From Carposina sasakii (taxonomy: Eukaryota; Arthropoda; Insecta; Lepidoptera; Carposinidae), in the NCBI GenBank assembly GCA_014607495.2, contig CP053170.1, forward strand, positions 7,936,001 to 8,000,000: a DNA stretch of 64,000 nt. The letters run 5' to 3'. The notes under the pieces were generated by a model. The model saw only the letters and a list, made by a program, of their open reading frames with translations. It searched no databases and had not been told where the DNA came from. Position numbers and translations under genes: made by a program. Shown here one piece after another: positions 1 to 11,103 of the stretch (the first letter of the stretch is position 1; each line of letters begins with the position of its first letter).

Positions 1-57
1 TAGACCTAGCAATGTAATTTGAAGTTTTGACAGTCAGCGCTATCATGTCCCATAGTC

Positions 58-321
58 TAACATACATACATATAATCACGCCTTTATCCCTTACGGGGTA
101 GGCAGAGCACCAAGGGCCGATAGAACCACATGGTGCCACTTCTGACCAATTTTGAGGGTATAGTTGAGATGTACAAGTTCGGTTAGTAGTGACAGGTGGT
201 CAGCCCATCGCCTACAAAACACCAAGACCCTCTTGTCCCTCTACTGACTTGTACAGTATGCCCGGGAAGAGCAGCAGCTGTAGTATTTATATGCCTATTT
301 TTTCACTCCCAGAGCAGCATA
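58..321 (+). repeat. Dispersed repeat A (ACAT-tailed), copy 1
   Basis: Begins with a CATACATACATATAATCACG tail, continues through the TTTATCCCTTACGGGGTAGG block and ends near CACTCCCAGAGCAGCAT. Other copies are at 4264-4368 (-), 13455-13718 (-), 21893-22113 (+) and 36617-36755 (+). I recognise the tail as common in lepidopteran genomes; its class (SINE-like or non-LTR 3' end) is uncertain. It stops 31 bp before the OPLAH exon at 353. Confidence 0.75.
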
Positions 322-352
322 GAAGATAGTCTAAATAAACAACAAATTCCAG

Positions 353-463
353 GGTATACAACTGGTCGGCGAGCTAATAGATCAATACTCATTGGAAGTA
401 GTACAAGCATACATGTATCATATACAGAGGAATGCTGAGATCGCCATACGAGATATGCTGAAG
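353..463 (+). CDS. OPLAH: OPLAH exon (first in window)
   Basis: 37 codons, phase 0 at both ends. The acceptor is TTCCAG and the donor is AAG|GTAAGT. It encodes the LVGELIDQY...[14 protein letters not shown] stretch typical of animal oxoprolinases. The reading frame meets TAA upstream of the acceptor, which supports the exon start. Confidence 0.92.
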
Positions 464-3400
464 GTAAGTAGATCTCATATCTAATGATCTCCGACCGTAT
501 TTCGGCCAAGGCGATCAATCTCTACGGAGACTGGCTAGGTACGCAGGAGATATTATAGTGCACAAGTGTGTGCGCAAACACAGATGCACTCTCTATTCCG
601 TTACTCTCATAGTCCGATGGGACGGAAAGCCGACACGACCGGAGAGAGATCAGGCGCAGGACCAACGGTTTTACGTGCTTTCCGAGGCACGAGCTAAGTG
701 ACAATTTTGCAACATAAAAATCTGTACATGAAATAAACTCATTGGTACAGGCCCGTGACTGGGATCGAACTCACGCCTCCCGCTTGGAAGGTGCACGTCT
801 TAACCACTGGGCTATCACCGCTATCATATCTACTCATAGTATATCATAGTACCTATTTTTACTTATGGATCCCACCGTTAAACGGCGCAAGCAGTATTAT
901 GGGGCGTTGTATCTTAAGAATAAATGAGATATTTATGTATGTATTTTTTAATTTAATTTACGTAATTGTGTATGTTTGTCATGTGTTGATACATCAGCTA
1001 CATCTCATTTCGTGCATGTCGTAAGAGTTGACATAGGAACTCGGGAGCGTTCTCTCAGGCGATCAGCTCTGTGAGAAACTTTGATATCGCGTTCTAGGAT
1101 TTGTATTGTACTGTCATTCTGTCTTGCGTCCGATAGGTGGCTCCGCTACATACATTGTAAATCTATACTCATCGCAAAATAAAAGGCCTGTTTTGACAGT
1201 TCACGCCCATAAATATTTCTACTTTTTACTGATCGAAATGTTCCGAATATAATTACATTTCTCATTGATGGGTACCGCCCACTCGGCTAAGTGCTGTGCA
1301 TATAATTTTTTCATATTGTCCACAGAATATTAATAATCGGTTAAGGAAAAAAATAAATCGATCAAGATATTTATATAGAAAACTAGCTAATAAACAGTAG
1401 CCTAAATATTATTTTATACTATAATATAACCTTTCTCTGATCTAGATTTCAGCCTGATCCGTCAAGTTGTTACTGCGTAAAAGAGTAACAAAAATTCATC
1501 CATCCATACAAACTTTTTATTACGATGATCGATGTAAACTTTGGCCTAAAATGATATATTTTCAAATCAGAACTTTAATTCAATGCACTTTACAATACAT
1601 ATTCATGCAGACAAAATATTCATGCAAACTTACATCGATTTATCGTGAGTATCGAGTATTAAGTAAGTCGTATGGTTACATCACTAGTTAGGTCGCGAAG
1701 ACAAATGTCAAAACGGGCCTTTTATTTTGCGCTGAGTTTAGATATAAGCATTTGCAATTACTTATCAATGTTTGTAAGACCTTTGTATAGTCCTAACGCC
1801 GTTGTATTTAAATATCGTAGTACAAAAATAATATTATCTACCTATCTCTGTTTATAGGAAATAGCTAGAAAAGCCCTGGAGACAACAGGATCGACGGTGC
1901 TAAAAGCGGTAGAGTACATGGATAACGGTACACCTATAGCACTTACTGTCACCTTGGATAAGGACGAAGGAACGGCTCTGTGTGATTTCACGTGAGTACA
2001 CCACATGATACATATAGATGTATATATATATACAGGGTGTTTTTTTGTTGCCACCCTTAATAAAGTCAATTTATGCCAAAAAATGCTGGGAAACGATGTA
2101 AATTTTTGAGATCATTTTTTTTTAAATTACGTGATCGACGTGTTTATGCTAGTTTTTTCATAGACAGATATTAATTATTTCTCATGAAAAAATCTTGCTA
2201 CACGCGTCAATGTGTATTTATGCAGAAAAACGCAGTCTATTTAATCAACTTTGGACTCGTAATATTTTGGTAACCAGACACTTCACAGGTATGCTTCCAT
2301 GGAGAAAAATGATCTCTATGGAGATTAGCCTACTACTATATGCACAGCATTTCGCATAACATTACCCATTTTGTTACACCTTGAATATTATAACTACATA
2401 TAATATAATAAATTAAGATCCTTTCCAAAAGATTGAAGGTCCATTATTTATCTCTCCCATCTTCTTGATTAATAGTGTCTGATTATTGGTTTCTTACTAT
2501 TGTATACCAATATACTTACATTTGATGTTATTTTTATCCTTTAGTGTGTAGGCTATTTATATATGCTTATCTATGTTTATGTGTTTTATTTAGGTATTTA
2601 TGTTTATGTAGTCTATTTTGGTATTTTTGTTTATTTTAGGTTTATGTCTTTTCTTTTATTTAATTATTTAGTTTATTGGTCTGTTTGTGTGCACACATAC
2701 CCACCTCTTATGTTAATTTCTCTTTCACGATTGGTTTGCTGGAAGAAATCTCTTTTAGAGATAAGCACGCCTTTGTACATTTTCTTTGTCATAAACTTTA
2801 TTTGTGAAAACTTTACTGTGTACAATAAAGCATTAGAATAAGAATAAGAATAAGAATGTATTTTTAATTTTAGTGGAACAGGTGTAGAGGTGTGGGGTAA
2901 TTTGAACGCGCCTCGCGCCATCACTCTTTCCGCACTCATATATTGTCTGAGATGTATGGTCGGACATGATATACCTCTTAATCAGGTGAGTTAGGTATTA
3001 AGTTGCTCTCGGTATCTCTTCTATCTATATCATAGATATAATAAAATTGTAACGGATCGATGTTTGTGCACGCTAATCTCAAAAACGGCTGGACCGATTT
3101 CGATGCAGTTTTCAGGAATATATTGTGACACTACTTAACATATAGGCTAGTTTTTTATCCCGGGAAAATGTTTTTATTCCGCATAATTTCGAAATTTTGC
3201 TTTTTCTACATTCCACGCGGACGGAGTCGCGGGCGTCCACTAGTACTTGAATATTACGGTCGATTGTGATCGTCACATTTAAACGTAAACGTAATGTTAG
3301 TCAGGTCTATCCCTCTCCGTTCTTAATATCAATGGCTGACAGAGAAAGGGACAGGTAGGACTAATTTTACGTTTAGGTTTAAGTGTGACGGTCAGAATCG

Positions 3401-6400
3401 ACCATATTTATCTATTTTGATTGCTTAGGTAACGATTTTCGAAGTTAGGATTTTTTCTGAAACTGAACAAAAATCAATGATCATAGAATGGGCGCTTTTC
3501 CACTTGACGCCACGGCAACGGCACTCGGGCTGGACGTGAAAATGTATTAAATACGAGCGATGACACGCCTGTGATGTCACCAGTCGGCATGTTGCATGTG
3601 TATTGTTTACTAGCTGTTGCCCGCGACTTCGCCCGCGTGGACTACAAAATGTAGCCTATCATGTCCCACTCCACACTCCCAACTACATGTAAGCGAGATT
3701 AGTTCAGTAAATAAAGTGTGAAGAGGTAGCAAAAAACAAACTTACTTTCGCTTTAGTTTGGATAGTGGACGCCCGCGACTCCGTCCGCGTGGACTACAGA
3801 AAAAACAAAATGTCGAAACATTTTCCCGGGATAAAAAGTAGCCTATAATATATTAAGTGGGACCTGTCACAATATATTCCTGAAAACTGCATCGAAATCG
3901 GTTCAGCCGTTTCCGAGATTAGCGTGCACAAACGCACAGACATACAGACAAAAATTGCTAAAATAATTTTTTTGGGTACTATTGCGATGATAAAGGTCTC
4001 CCATAATATTTTGTCTCATATATCTTCCATGTACAGACATCGATCCGTTACATTTTTATTTATATGTATAGAAGATGTTGAAAACTTATTACATCAAGAA
4101 AGCCAATGCCGCCATGCCATGCATACAATGGGAAAAAAGCCTAATCAGATGAATATGAAGATGATAGAATTCTAGTGACATATTATGACAAATTTAAGAA
4201 TTTACTTAGCAATAGACAATTACTTAAGTAACTCCGTTTAATAATTCGGGTGTTACTATACTATACATCTGAACTATACCCTCAAAATTGGTCAGAAGTG
4301 GCACCATGTGGTTCTATCGGCTCTGCCTACCCCGTAAGGGATAAAGGTGTGATTATATGTATGTATGCACTATACTATAGTAATGTTATCCCCAGGGCTG
4401 CCTCAACCCGATCCGTGTGATAATCCCGTCCGGATCTATACTAGACCCGTCCCCGGACGCGGCCGTTGTCGGCGGTAATGTACTCACGTCGCAGAGAATT
4501 GTGGATGTCGTGTTTAAAGCTTTCCAGGTCAGTATTGACATAAATTGATTATACAGGTGTTTTTTTGTGGCCACCTTTAACGAAGGGTACATACTCTATA
4601 CATCAAATAAAGTAAGTTTATGCCAAAAAAAATACTGGGAATTATTATTTTTTTTTTTCAAAAAAAAATTTTAATTACTTGATCTGGCGAAATTTATAGT
4701 GTCTAGTATTTATGTTAGTTTTTTTATAGACAGATATGAATTATTTCTCGTGAAAAAATCTTGCTACGCGCGTCTATGTGCATTTATGCAGAAAAACGCA
4801 GTCTATTTACTCAACTTTGGACCCTAATATTTTGGAAACCAGAAACTTCCCAGGTATGCTTCCATGGAGAAAAATGATCGTGATGATGAGGAGATTCCGT
4901 AGTTTTCGGGAACGTTGACGACCAAAAATCACCCTGTATTTATGACCTAAACACAGTAAAGTTTACTCTATTCCTATTGTAACTATTTTAAAGCACGTAA
5001 CGCCGTTGGTCTTGCGCCTAATCTTTCTCCTATAATCTCCTGCACAGTTGGCTAATCTAATCTATGTTCAACCGATGGACGGTGGAGTGTTTCTGTTTTC
5101 GTCACTTTTGCTTTTGTTCTCCTGTATACTGAGACTTCTTATAAGAAAACCGGCAAATAATTAAGTATATAGATATAAATAAAATTAAAACTACCTACCT
5201 GGCTGGATGGCAGTGTTATTTATAATATTTTTCATTTATGTGTGTACAGTACAAAATAGATTATTGTTATATTGTAGGAGTTGATTCTGGTATGTAGTAG
5301 GATGAATTATTCAGGTATGCGCGGCGTCACAAGGCTGTATGAACAACCTGACGCTCGGGGAATCTGACTGGGGTTACTACGAAACGGTGGCGGGAGGCAG
5401 CGGTGCTGTAAGTATTATGTTATCTCTTAATTTCGTTTTACTTGTACATCCATTAAACTAGGGATGGGCGATTGTGCCAGAAAAATATTCGAATGATTCA
5501 ATTTGTGGTATTCGTATGACCATTCAAATGATAATTCTTTAGTCGAATGATGTTTAGGAATAATCTACACTAATATTATAAAGAGGAAAACTTTGTTTGT
5601 TTGGTTGTAATGAATAGGCTCAAAAACTTCTGGACCGATTTAAAAAATTCTTTCACCGTTAGAATCCTTATTGGACCTGGATGAACATAGGCTACAAGAA
5701 TTTCCCGATATTCCCACGGGAAGGCGACCAACGGGAATTCTATATTTTTTACGAAAATCGCTATACATATGAAGCTGAAATCGGGCATATATGTTCATTG
5801 GGGACAGCGAGGGAGGACTAAAAACGGATTTCCCGAAATTCCCACGGGAAGGGGACAAACGGGAATTCATAATTATTACGAAAACCGCTATACATATGAA
5901 GCTGAAATTGGGCATATAAGTTCATTAGGGACTGCGAGGAAGCACTAAGAACGGATTTACAGAAATTCCCACGGGAAGGGGACCAACGGGAATTAATTAT
6001 TTTTTACGAAAACGGTTACACATGAATCTGAAGTTGGGCATATATATTTATTTGGGACCCCGAGGAAGCACTGAGAACGGATTTCCCGAAATTCCCACGG
6101 GAAGGGGACCAACGGGAATTTTTTTTTACGAAAACGGCTACACATATGAATCTGAAATTGGACATATATGTTCATTAGGGACTCCGAGGAAGCACTAGGA
6201 ACGCATTTCCCGAAATTCCCACGGGAAGGGGACAAACGGGAATTAATTTTTTTACGACAACCGCGATACATATGAATTTGAAACCAGACCTGTACGTTCA
6301 TTAGGGACTGCGAGGGAGCACTAAGAACGGATTTCCCGAAATTCCCACGGGAAGGGAACCAAATTTTTACGAAAACCGCTGTACCTACATATGAAGTTGT

Positions 6401-9400
6401 AGCTAATGTACTGATATGTACCGAAGCGAAGCGAGGGCGGGCCACTAGTAATATATATGAATGAAAATGTAGAATGGAAATAGAGATGATCATGAGAAAT
6501 AGAACACCAGTAGAATGTTCTAGTACTACGTACTACTTGTAGCGCACAGGATTGTCTTCTCTCTTGAGAGATGTGCTGTACTAAGTTGCTATGGATGCGT
6601 TTGATATTTACCAATCAAATTGTTTGATATTATTGACCAATGGATATGATTGGTGGAACCTAGTATTTTAAGATTATCACACAACCGTGTGTGAAACTAG
6701 ATTTTCTTCCAGCATTTCGTAATCCGATGCCATTGCATATAATATATGAATAATTATGACTCATAAATAAAATAATGTCACGTCCAATGATTAAAGAGCG
6801 TTTCACCGTATAGTTCCGCTTCCGAGGGATGATGGCGCTAGTAACTGTGGGGTCGAGCTGAGCTTAGCGGAATTGTACAAGTACCTAGTACCTAATGCAA
6901 CAGGATACCGACCGACCCCTCAGCTGCCCGACTGCGATGTAGGAATAAGCTAGTGATATAATGCAGAATAAGAATAGACTATATTTTGTATGTACAAGAC
7001 TCTTTAATTTAATATGCCATATAATTCGACAGTAACTATGTGTATAACCACATTTTCTGTTTCACTGCATACAAAAAATGTTGAGTCCGTTTCATAGAAT
7101 AATTTCTATGCCTGATTTCGGAACTATCATTTATTTGTATGCAGTCAAATAGAAAACGTGGTCATACAAATAGCTAGCGCCATCATCCACAGGGACTATA
7201 CGGTGGAACGCGCACTACTATTATAGCTTGTTTAGGAAGGGGGCCGGGCCAAGAAAATTAAATGTATAAGAATTTAGGGGGTCGCGTCGCGTCAAAGTGA
7301 AATAGGTAATGTCAAACCTTGTTAATTTCTCATTTCTTTCGCGCGGTATCTATCGTGGGGTTCTGGGGTTTTTCACTTCACCTTCCACTTTAGGTTTAGG
7401 GGCACTCTGTTGGTTTGTCACACACGAGCTTTCACTTGTCGAGCAAGGGTGTGGCGGTGCGCAGGTGTGGGAACGCGGTCGGTGGGCAACACGGTAGGTT
7501 GGGAACTAACTTGGAGGGGCAAACACCAAGGGGGGCGTCCGCGGCGAGGAAATGAGATAGGACGATTATAGTTTTAACATAGCTGTATGTCCTGTATTTA
7601 ACTTTTATAATGATTTATTTATTGAATAATGACCGCAGGGTCCGGGTTACCACGGCGCGGGCGGCGTGCACACACACATGACCAACACACGCATCACGGA
7701 TGTGGAGATTGTCGAGCGACGGTATCCGATGCTGGTTACTGCCTTCCAGCTCAACCATGGTAGTGCTGGGAACGGTGAGATACTTATTTTGTTTCCATTC
7801 TTTATACTTCATCATCATCATTTATAGCCCTGAGAAGTCCACTGTTGGACATAGGCCTCCCCCAACAACCTCCACTCCGACCGGTCGGAAGCAGCCTGCA
7901 TCCAACCGACGCCCCCGACCTTGGCCAGGTCGTCCATCCACCTCGTGGGTGGCCTTCCCACGCTGCGTTTGCCGATACGTGGTATCCATTATTTATACTT
8001 ACTTGACTTATTCCTCTATCCCTTAGATGGGACAGGGGATCTCCACAGATCTCCGGCATACCGCCCCCTGATTACGTAAAAGAAATAGCAAAGCCGAAGC
8101 AAAGCGTTAGCGAAAATTGTACAATATTCGCCTTGAAATGTTTAAGCTCCTTTGAAATTCATTTTACGTAATACGAATGTGACAAGTATAGTGCTTCGTC
8201 AACTATATGTTATAATGAAGCCGGTCAGGGTCAATAAACTGATTATAATGTCTAAGCAATATTTATACATATAAATGTAAGAAAAATTAAATATATCAAT
8301 CACCGTTTACTTGTCTTTTTATCAACATCTCTGAAAGTAGACTACACAGCTTCCTGTAAACCACTACACGAGCATCAGTGATTTTTGTACAATTTTCGCT
8401 ATTGCTTCGCTTTTGCTAGTTAGGTAATAAGGGGGCCGTTCGGTTCTGAGCTTCGCGTTTTAATTCGCTCCAATTCGCTAATCGCAGACTTGAAAGCTGA
8501 TGGGCGTACTATTTGTATGACGTGGGCATCCAATAAGAAAGGATTTCTCACAAGAACGGAAATTAACGGAAATCCTAAACTTTACGTAGACGATGTGTTC
8601 GGCCGTCGTCAGTTCATTCATAATTCCTATAGATAGAGGTTACGCAGAAGTGTGTAAATAAAACATGTACATATATTATATATAGCCGCGTGGTGCCGGC
8701 AGAGTAGAGTTTGTACCACCCCATACCTGCCCGTGGGTATCGTACGAGGCGATTAAGGGTTGCCGAAAGGCACTGCGGTCACCAACCCGCCTGCCCAGCG
8801 TGGTGACTATGGGTAAAACCCTCCTGATGCATTAGCCTTGTAGCTCGCTCTGGGGGAGGCCTACGTCCAGCAGTGGACTGCAATAAGACGAGACGACGAC
8901 GATTATATATATTTGCAGGTAGGTATCGTGGCGGCGCAGGAGTGACTCGCGAGCTAACGTTCCGGCGCTCGGTGCAGCTGTCTGTGCTCACCGAGCGGAG
9001 AGCCTTGCAGCCGTACGGGATGAACGGTAAGTGCGGCTTAAAGGGAGAATGGATCATATCAAGCACGTGCCCAGGATTGTGGGTGTCTGAGGGGGTGAGG
9101 GGGGGAAGAGGTTCAGTTTTTGGTAAATTAATATAAATGACTTGTAAAAAAAAAGCTTCTGGTCAATGAAAATGACCTAAACAAACATAATGATTCAAGT
9201 TTGTAAATTTTTTTATCAATTATCGCCAATTTTTCCAATCGTCAGATCTATCTACAAAGTTATGTATGTAAATCAGATGTAAATGAAGCTATTGTACTAT
9301 TCATTTAATTTGGTTTTACATCAAAATATTTATCATCTATGATGGCAGTTTGCATGACCTGTCTTTGCTGGAAATGCAAAATGGTGACTGGCCTTTTTTA

Positions 9401-11030
9401 CAGTAAAACATTAACGTGGATTTTAAAGGAAACAATTTCATAATTTTTGAAGCAATAGCTTCTAATGGTATTTCTCTTTACAGGTTAGTGATTAATAAAT
9501 TACTTAGTACATAAGTGTATAAATATTTGATTTGTTTCAATAAATTTCAATATTACATGTATGGCTGTCTTTCTTTAAAACTTGATCAAGATAGTGACAA
9601 CATCAACTTCATCCTTTAAATAGGCTATCTAACCATTGGAAAAATCAGCCCTTAAGGGTATAAAAGTGGAGAATTAAAGCACCTACTTATGTGCAAATTG
9701 TCGCTCGAAGCTACTTGCTCTGTGTAGACTGTGGATTCGTCTATTGTCAAAGATGAAACCAATTAGCATATTATTCTGTAGTCCAGAAGGATTTAGTTAA
9801 TTTGAAGTACCTAAATAGTTTTAAATGTCTATAACCTGACGGGGCCTTTGACCGAATACCTTTCTAGGTGGAGAACCAGGCGGACGAGGGTTGAACCTGC
9901 TGCAGCGAGCTGATGGTAGACTCATCAATTTAGGAGGGAAGGCTTCTGTCGAAGCTTATCCAGGGGTGAGTGAGTTCATATTATACTATAGTAGTTTACG
10001 TAAATCACTGGAAGGGGTAGTAAATACTTTCCTTAAAAAATGAGGGTAGACGTCATGACTGCATTGTATCCAATCATGAACTTCTTGCTTACATCATATA
10101 TACTTAGGCCAGACGATCAAACTACGTTGGCCCACCTATCACCATCATCATCAGCCTATTGCAGTCCACTGCTGCCCACCTCCCGGAAACCCTTAATCGC
10201 CTCTTACGATACCCACTGGCAGACATGGGGTGGTACGAATTCTACTCTGCCGGCACAACGCGGCCCACCTATATGAACGAGAAAAATTGGCGAATCCAAC
10301 GGCTGGGTAGCGTTCGGGAAACGAAGCATCTGTCTCTAAAATATCTGAGACTTTGAAGACTGCGGTAATTACTCAATACCGGTAATGATCTAGATTCTAG
10401 GTTTTCCGAGATAAGGTCATTGATAATGATAACCATGGACCAGCTATCGTGAATTACCTACATGATAAATTCAGTGACAAGTTGCTAGCACGCCCCTTGG
10501 GGGTCAATTCTTGAAAATTTTTGAGCCGAAACGTAACCACTAACGAACCGTTAATGAAACGCGGCGCGAAGCAATACTTACCGATTGAGTAATAAGGTAT
10601 ATTTTAGCACCTATCGGTCGCGAGTATAACAGAATAAAAACAAATATTTGTCTCGTGCTGAAATGTGTCTAATTACGTCAAGTAATTATTGCTTTGTTCT
10701 GAGCGTCTACAACGGTTCCGTTTCAGCTTCGTTCCAACTCGAGACTTGGCCCTCTGAGCTCCTTAGTCGACTCTTACGACATGCACGGAAGGAGATGCTG
10801 ATATATTCTAGTGAAGCCCCGCATTAGCACACGAATCCCTTCCACTTTGAAATAATGTATTCTTCTAACTATATTTTTTCCAGGATAAATACATAATGAA
10901 TTCTCCCGGTGGGGGTGGATACGGCGTGCCTACAGCAGACACGGAAACAGACAACAAGACAGACAGACAGACGCAGTTTGTTGAGAGGGGCAGCGTTTAT
11001 GAGTATAGGAGTGCGCAGGAGTCGGTTTGA
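353..11030 (+). CDS. OPLAH: 5-oxoprolinase, C-terminal part (9 exons, 5' end outside window)
   Basis: Encodes the last 356 residues of ATP-dependent 5-oxoprolinase, the cytosolic enzyme that opens 5-oxo-L-proline to L-glutamate in the gamma-glutamyl (glutathione) cycle. Exons: 353-463, 1858-1991, 2874-2985, 4396-4527, 5315-5407, 7639-7774, 8919-9026, 9868-9965, 10884-11030. Their lengths sum to 1071 nt with every splice phase matching and only the final TGA. The translation follows the hydantoinase B / oxoprolinase C-terminal domain in order: [79 protein letters not shown], and the terminal PGGGGYG and GSVYEYR. The animal protein is about 1290 residues, so roughly the first 930 residues lie to the left of position 1. 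No disruption is seen. The assignment rests on my recognition of the family, not on a search. Confidence 0.96.
484..820 (-). mobile_element. tRNA-derived SINE (family S1), copy 1
   Basis: Reverse-complement copy of the sequence at 55037-55378. The tRNA-like head (A-box around GATAGCCCAGTGG, B-box around GTTCGATCCCAG) is at the high-coordinate end and the body ends in GATCTCCGACCG at the low end. It lies 20 bp downstream of an OPLAH splice donor. Confidence 0.8.
1158..1746. mobile_element. Terminal-inverted-repeat element, 589 bp
   Basis: About 40 bp at 1158-1200 (core CGCAAAATAAAAGGCCTGTT) recur inverted at 1700-1746 (core GGGCCTTTTATTTTGCG). The interior has no plausible ORF. It looks like a non-autonomous DNA transposon in the OPLAH intron. 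Confidence 0.55.
1858..1991 (+). CDS. OPLAH: OPLAH exon
   Basis: 44 codons plus 2 nt. Acceptor TTTATAG, donor AC|GTGAGT. Encodes the region containing [20 protein letters not shown] and ends ALCDF, ahead of the conserved GTG motif in the next exon. Confidence 0.95.
2031..2325 (+). mobile_element. TACAGGGTG-type MITE, 3'-truncated copy
   Basis: Starts TACAGGGTGTTTTTTTGTTG and shares its body with the copies at 4552, 16210, 49195, 57018 (-) and 61335. The GGAACGTTGACGACC end and the distal CACCCTGTA repeat are missing. It begins 39 bp after the OPLAH donor. Confidence 0.7.
2546..2857 (+). mobile_element. LINE (CR1/Jockey-like) 3' tail
   Basis: Non-coding 3' end resembling lepidopteran LINE tails: a block around CTCTTTTAGAGATAAGCACG, then TGTGTACAATAAAGCATTAG and (GAATAA)n. 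The tail ends 16 bp before the OPLAH acceptor at 2873. Confidence 0.6.
2874..2985 (+). CDS. OPLAH: OPLAH exon
   Basis: 1 nt completing a Thr codon, then 37 codons. Acceptor TTTTAG, donor CAG|GTGAGT. Encodes [15 protein letters not shown] and the [14 protein letters not shown] stretch, among the most conserved parts of the oxoprolinase C-terminal domain. Confidence 0.96.
3024..3243 (+). mobile_element. Helitron-like element (small form)
   Basis: Reads A|TC...CTAG|T, with a GC-rich subterminal hairpin (GGACG...CGTCC) before CTAG. The body contains CGATTTCGATGCAGTTTTCA and TTTTTTATCCCGGG, shared with the copies at 22371-22706 and 40586-40924. It is internally deleted relative to those (~336 bp). 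Confidence 0.65.
3610..3760 (-). mobile_element. Helitron-like element fragment
   Basis: Begins CTAGCTGTTGCCCGCGACTT, the reverse complement of a Helitron-like 3' end, followed by a degraded body. It lies just before a second inverted copy at 3763. Confidence 0.45.
3763..4072 (-). mobile_element. Helitron-like element, inverted copy
   Basis: Starts TAGTGGACGCCCGCGACTCC and runs through the shared body (CGAAATCGGTTCAGCCGTTT, TCTTCCATGTACAGACAT) to TATGTATAGA. Same family as 22371-22706. Confidence 0.65.
4264..4368 (-). repeat. Dispersed repeat A, copy 2 (truncated)
   Basis: Inverted copy of the tail half of repeat A: CTCAAAATTGGTCAGAAGTG through GTAAGGGATAAAGG to ATGTATGTATG. It ends 27 bp before the OPLAH exon at 4396. 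Confidence 0.75.
4396..4527 (+). CDS. OPLAH: OPLAH exon
   Basis: 44 codons, phase 0. Acceptor TCCCCAG, donor CAG|GTCAGT. Encodes [20 protein letters not shown] followed by a variable [10 protein letters not shown] segment. This is strongly diagnostic of eukaryotic 5-oxoprolinase. Confidence 0.97.
4552..4939 (+). mobile_element. TACAGGGTG-type MITE, full copy
   Basis: From TACAGGTGTTTTTTTGTGGC to AAAATCACCCTGTA; the left end has lost one G. Internal blocks AATTATTTCTCGTGAAAAAA and GGAGATTCCGTAGTTTTCGG are shared with the other copies. It starts 24 bp after the OPLAH donor. Confidence 0.75.
5315..5407 (+). CDS. OPLAH: OPLAH exon
   Basis: 31 codons, phase 0. Acceptor TTCAG, donor GCT|GTAAGT. 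Encodes [14 protein letters not shown] and [11 protein letters not shown]. Confidence 0.96.
5564..6448 (+). mobile_element. Helitron-like element with 6 tandem ~126-bp units
   Basis: Begins A|TCTACACTAATATTATAAAG and ends GGGCGGGCCACTAG|T, matching Helitron termini and AT-target insertion. Inside, a unit containing TTCCCACGGGAAGGGGACCA repeats at 5711, 5839, 5966, 6092, 6216 and 6342 (spacing 124-128 bp). No Rep/helicase is present, so it is non-autonomous. It sits in the OPLAH intron between exons 5315 and 7639. An inverted relative with 8 units is at 23460-24594. Confidence 0.8.
6797..6960. mobile_element. Degraded MITE of the GAGTGCGTTTCAC family with nested insert
   Basis: AGAGCGTTTCACCGTATAGT and GATGATGGCGCTAGTAACTG match the left end of the family seen at 43461-43596. 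After it comes a second block starting GTGGGGTCGAG and ending CGACCCCTCAG, which resembles the nested element at 17765-17884. Confidence 0.4.
7085..7212 (-). mobile_element. MITE of the GAGTGCGTTTCAC family
   Basis: Inverted copy: GAGTCCGTTTCATAGAATAA on the left, GGTGGAACGCGCAC on the right, with CTAGCGCCATCATCCA inside. It matches 43461-43596. Confidence 0.55.
7639..7774 (+). CDS. OPLAH: OPLAH exon
   Basis: 45 codons plus 1 nt. Acceptor GACCGCAG, donor AACG|GTGAGA. Encodes [20 protein letters not shown] and a following ERRYP segment. The H-x-H-containing stretch is a hallmark of the hydantoinase B family. Confidence 0.96.
7811..7985 (-). mobile_element. RTE-clade LINE 3' end, truncated
   Basis: Inverted copy of the last ~170 bp of the RTE fragment at 39664-40012, from the CATCATCATCAT tail through CCACTCCGACCGGTCGGAAG to TTTGCCGATACGTGG. 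It starts 36 bp after the OPLAH donor. Confidence 0.75.
8064..8178. mobile_element. CCCCCTGATTACGTAA MITE, copy 1
   Basis: Starts CCCCCTGATTACGTAAAAGA and ends TTTTACGTAATACGAATG. The internal AGCAAAGCCGAAGCAAAGCG is shared with 14794-14910 and, more weakly, 52484-52604. A related half-copy lies at 8360-8440. Confidence 0.6.
8684..8905 (+). mobile_element. LINE/RTE-type 3' tail, family 2
   Basis: Shares GTGGTGCCGGCAGAGTAGA, GGGTATCGTACGAGGCGATT and GTCCAGCAGTGGACTGCAAT with copies at 10139 (-), 32385 (+), 39105 (-), 44921 (-), 50500 (+) and 51850 (-). Best read as a truncated non-LTR 3' end or its SINE derivative. It ends 13 bp before the OPLAH exon at 8919. Confidence 0.65.
8919..9026 (+). 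CDS. OPLAH: OPLAH exon
   Basis: 2 nt completing a Gly codon, 35 codons, then 1 nt. Acceptor TTTGCAG, donor AACG|GTAAGT. Encodes [30 protein letters not shown]. Confidence 0.96.
9868..9965 (+). CDS. OPLAH: OPLAH exon
   Basis: 2 nt completing a Gly codon, then 32 codons. Acceptor TTTCTAG, donor GGG|GTGAGT. Encodes [13 protein letters not shown] and [14 protein letters not shown]. Confidence 0.95.
10139..10268 (-). mobile_element. LINE/RTE-type 3' tail, family 2, copy
   Basis: CATCATCATCAGCCTATTGC start, then CCTCTTACGATACCCACTGG and TCTACTCTGCCGGCACAAC. It is internally deleted relative to 50500-50770. Confidence 0.65.
10745..10850 (+). repeat. Dispersed repeat G (GACATGCACGGAAGGAGATG)
   Basis: Carries GACATGCACGGAAGGAGATG and TATTCTAGTGAAGCCCCGCA. 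Related copies lie at 15008-15060 (-), 26449-26610 and 62930-63060, with fragments near 48390 and 62500. The class is unknown. Confidence 0.5.
10884..11030 (+). CDS. OPLAH: OPLAH last exon
   Basis: 48 codons plus TGA. Acceptor TTTTTCCAG. Encodes the glycine-rich [10 protein letters not shown] motif, a Thr/Asp/Gln-rich spacer (about [15 protein letters not shown]), and the conserved C-terminal [13 protein letters not shown]. The polar spacer differs from the mammalian protein. Confidence 0.96.
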   Translation, partial: DKYIMNSPGGGGYGVPTADTETDNKTDRQTQFVERGSVYEYRSAQESV

Positions 11031-11103
11031 AAACTGTACAATGTTTTGCTACGATGGTAGCGCCATCTAGTTTTATGTCTTCCAAAATGTTTATTTTGTT
11101 TAT

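Noticed and set aside
5711..6370. Regularly spaced repeats resembling a CRISPR-like array
   Set aside because: The units are 126-bp tandem repeats with conserved spacers, bounded by Helitron-type ends in a eukaryotic intron.
5576..6614. Several 70-166-codon minus-strand frames rich in FPWEFREI
   Set aside because: They are translations of the 126-bp Helitron tandem unit, with no start context or domain.
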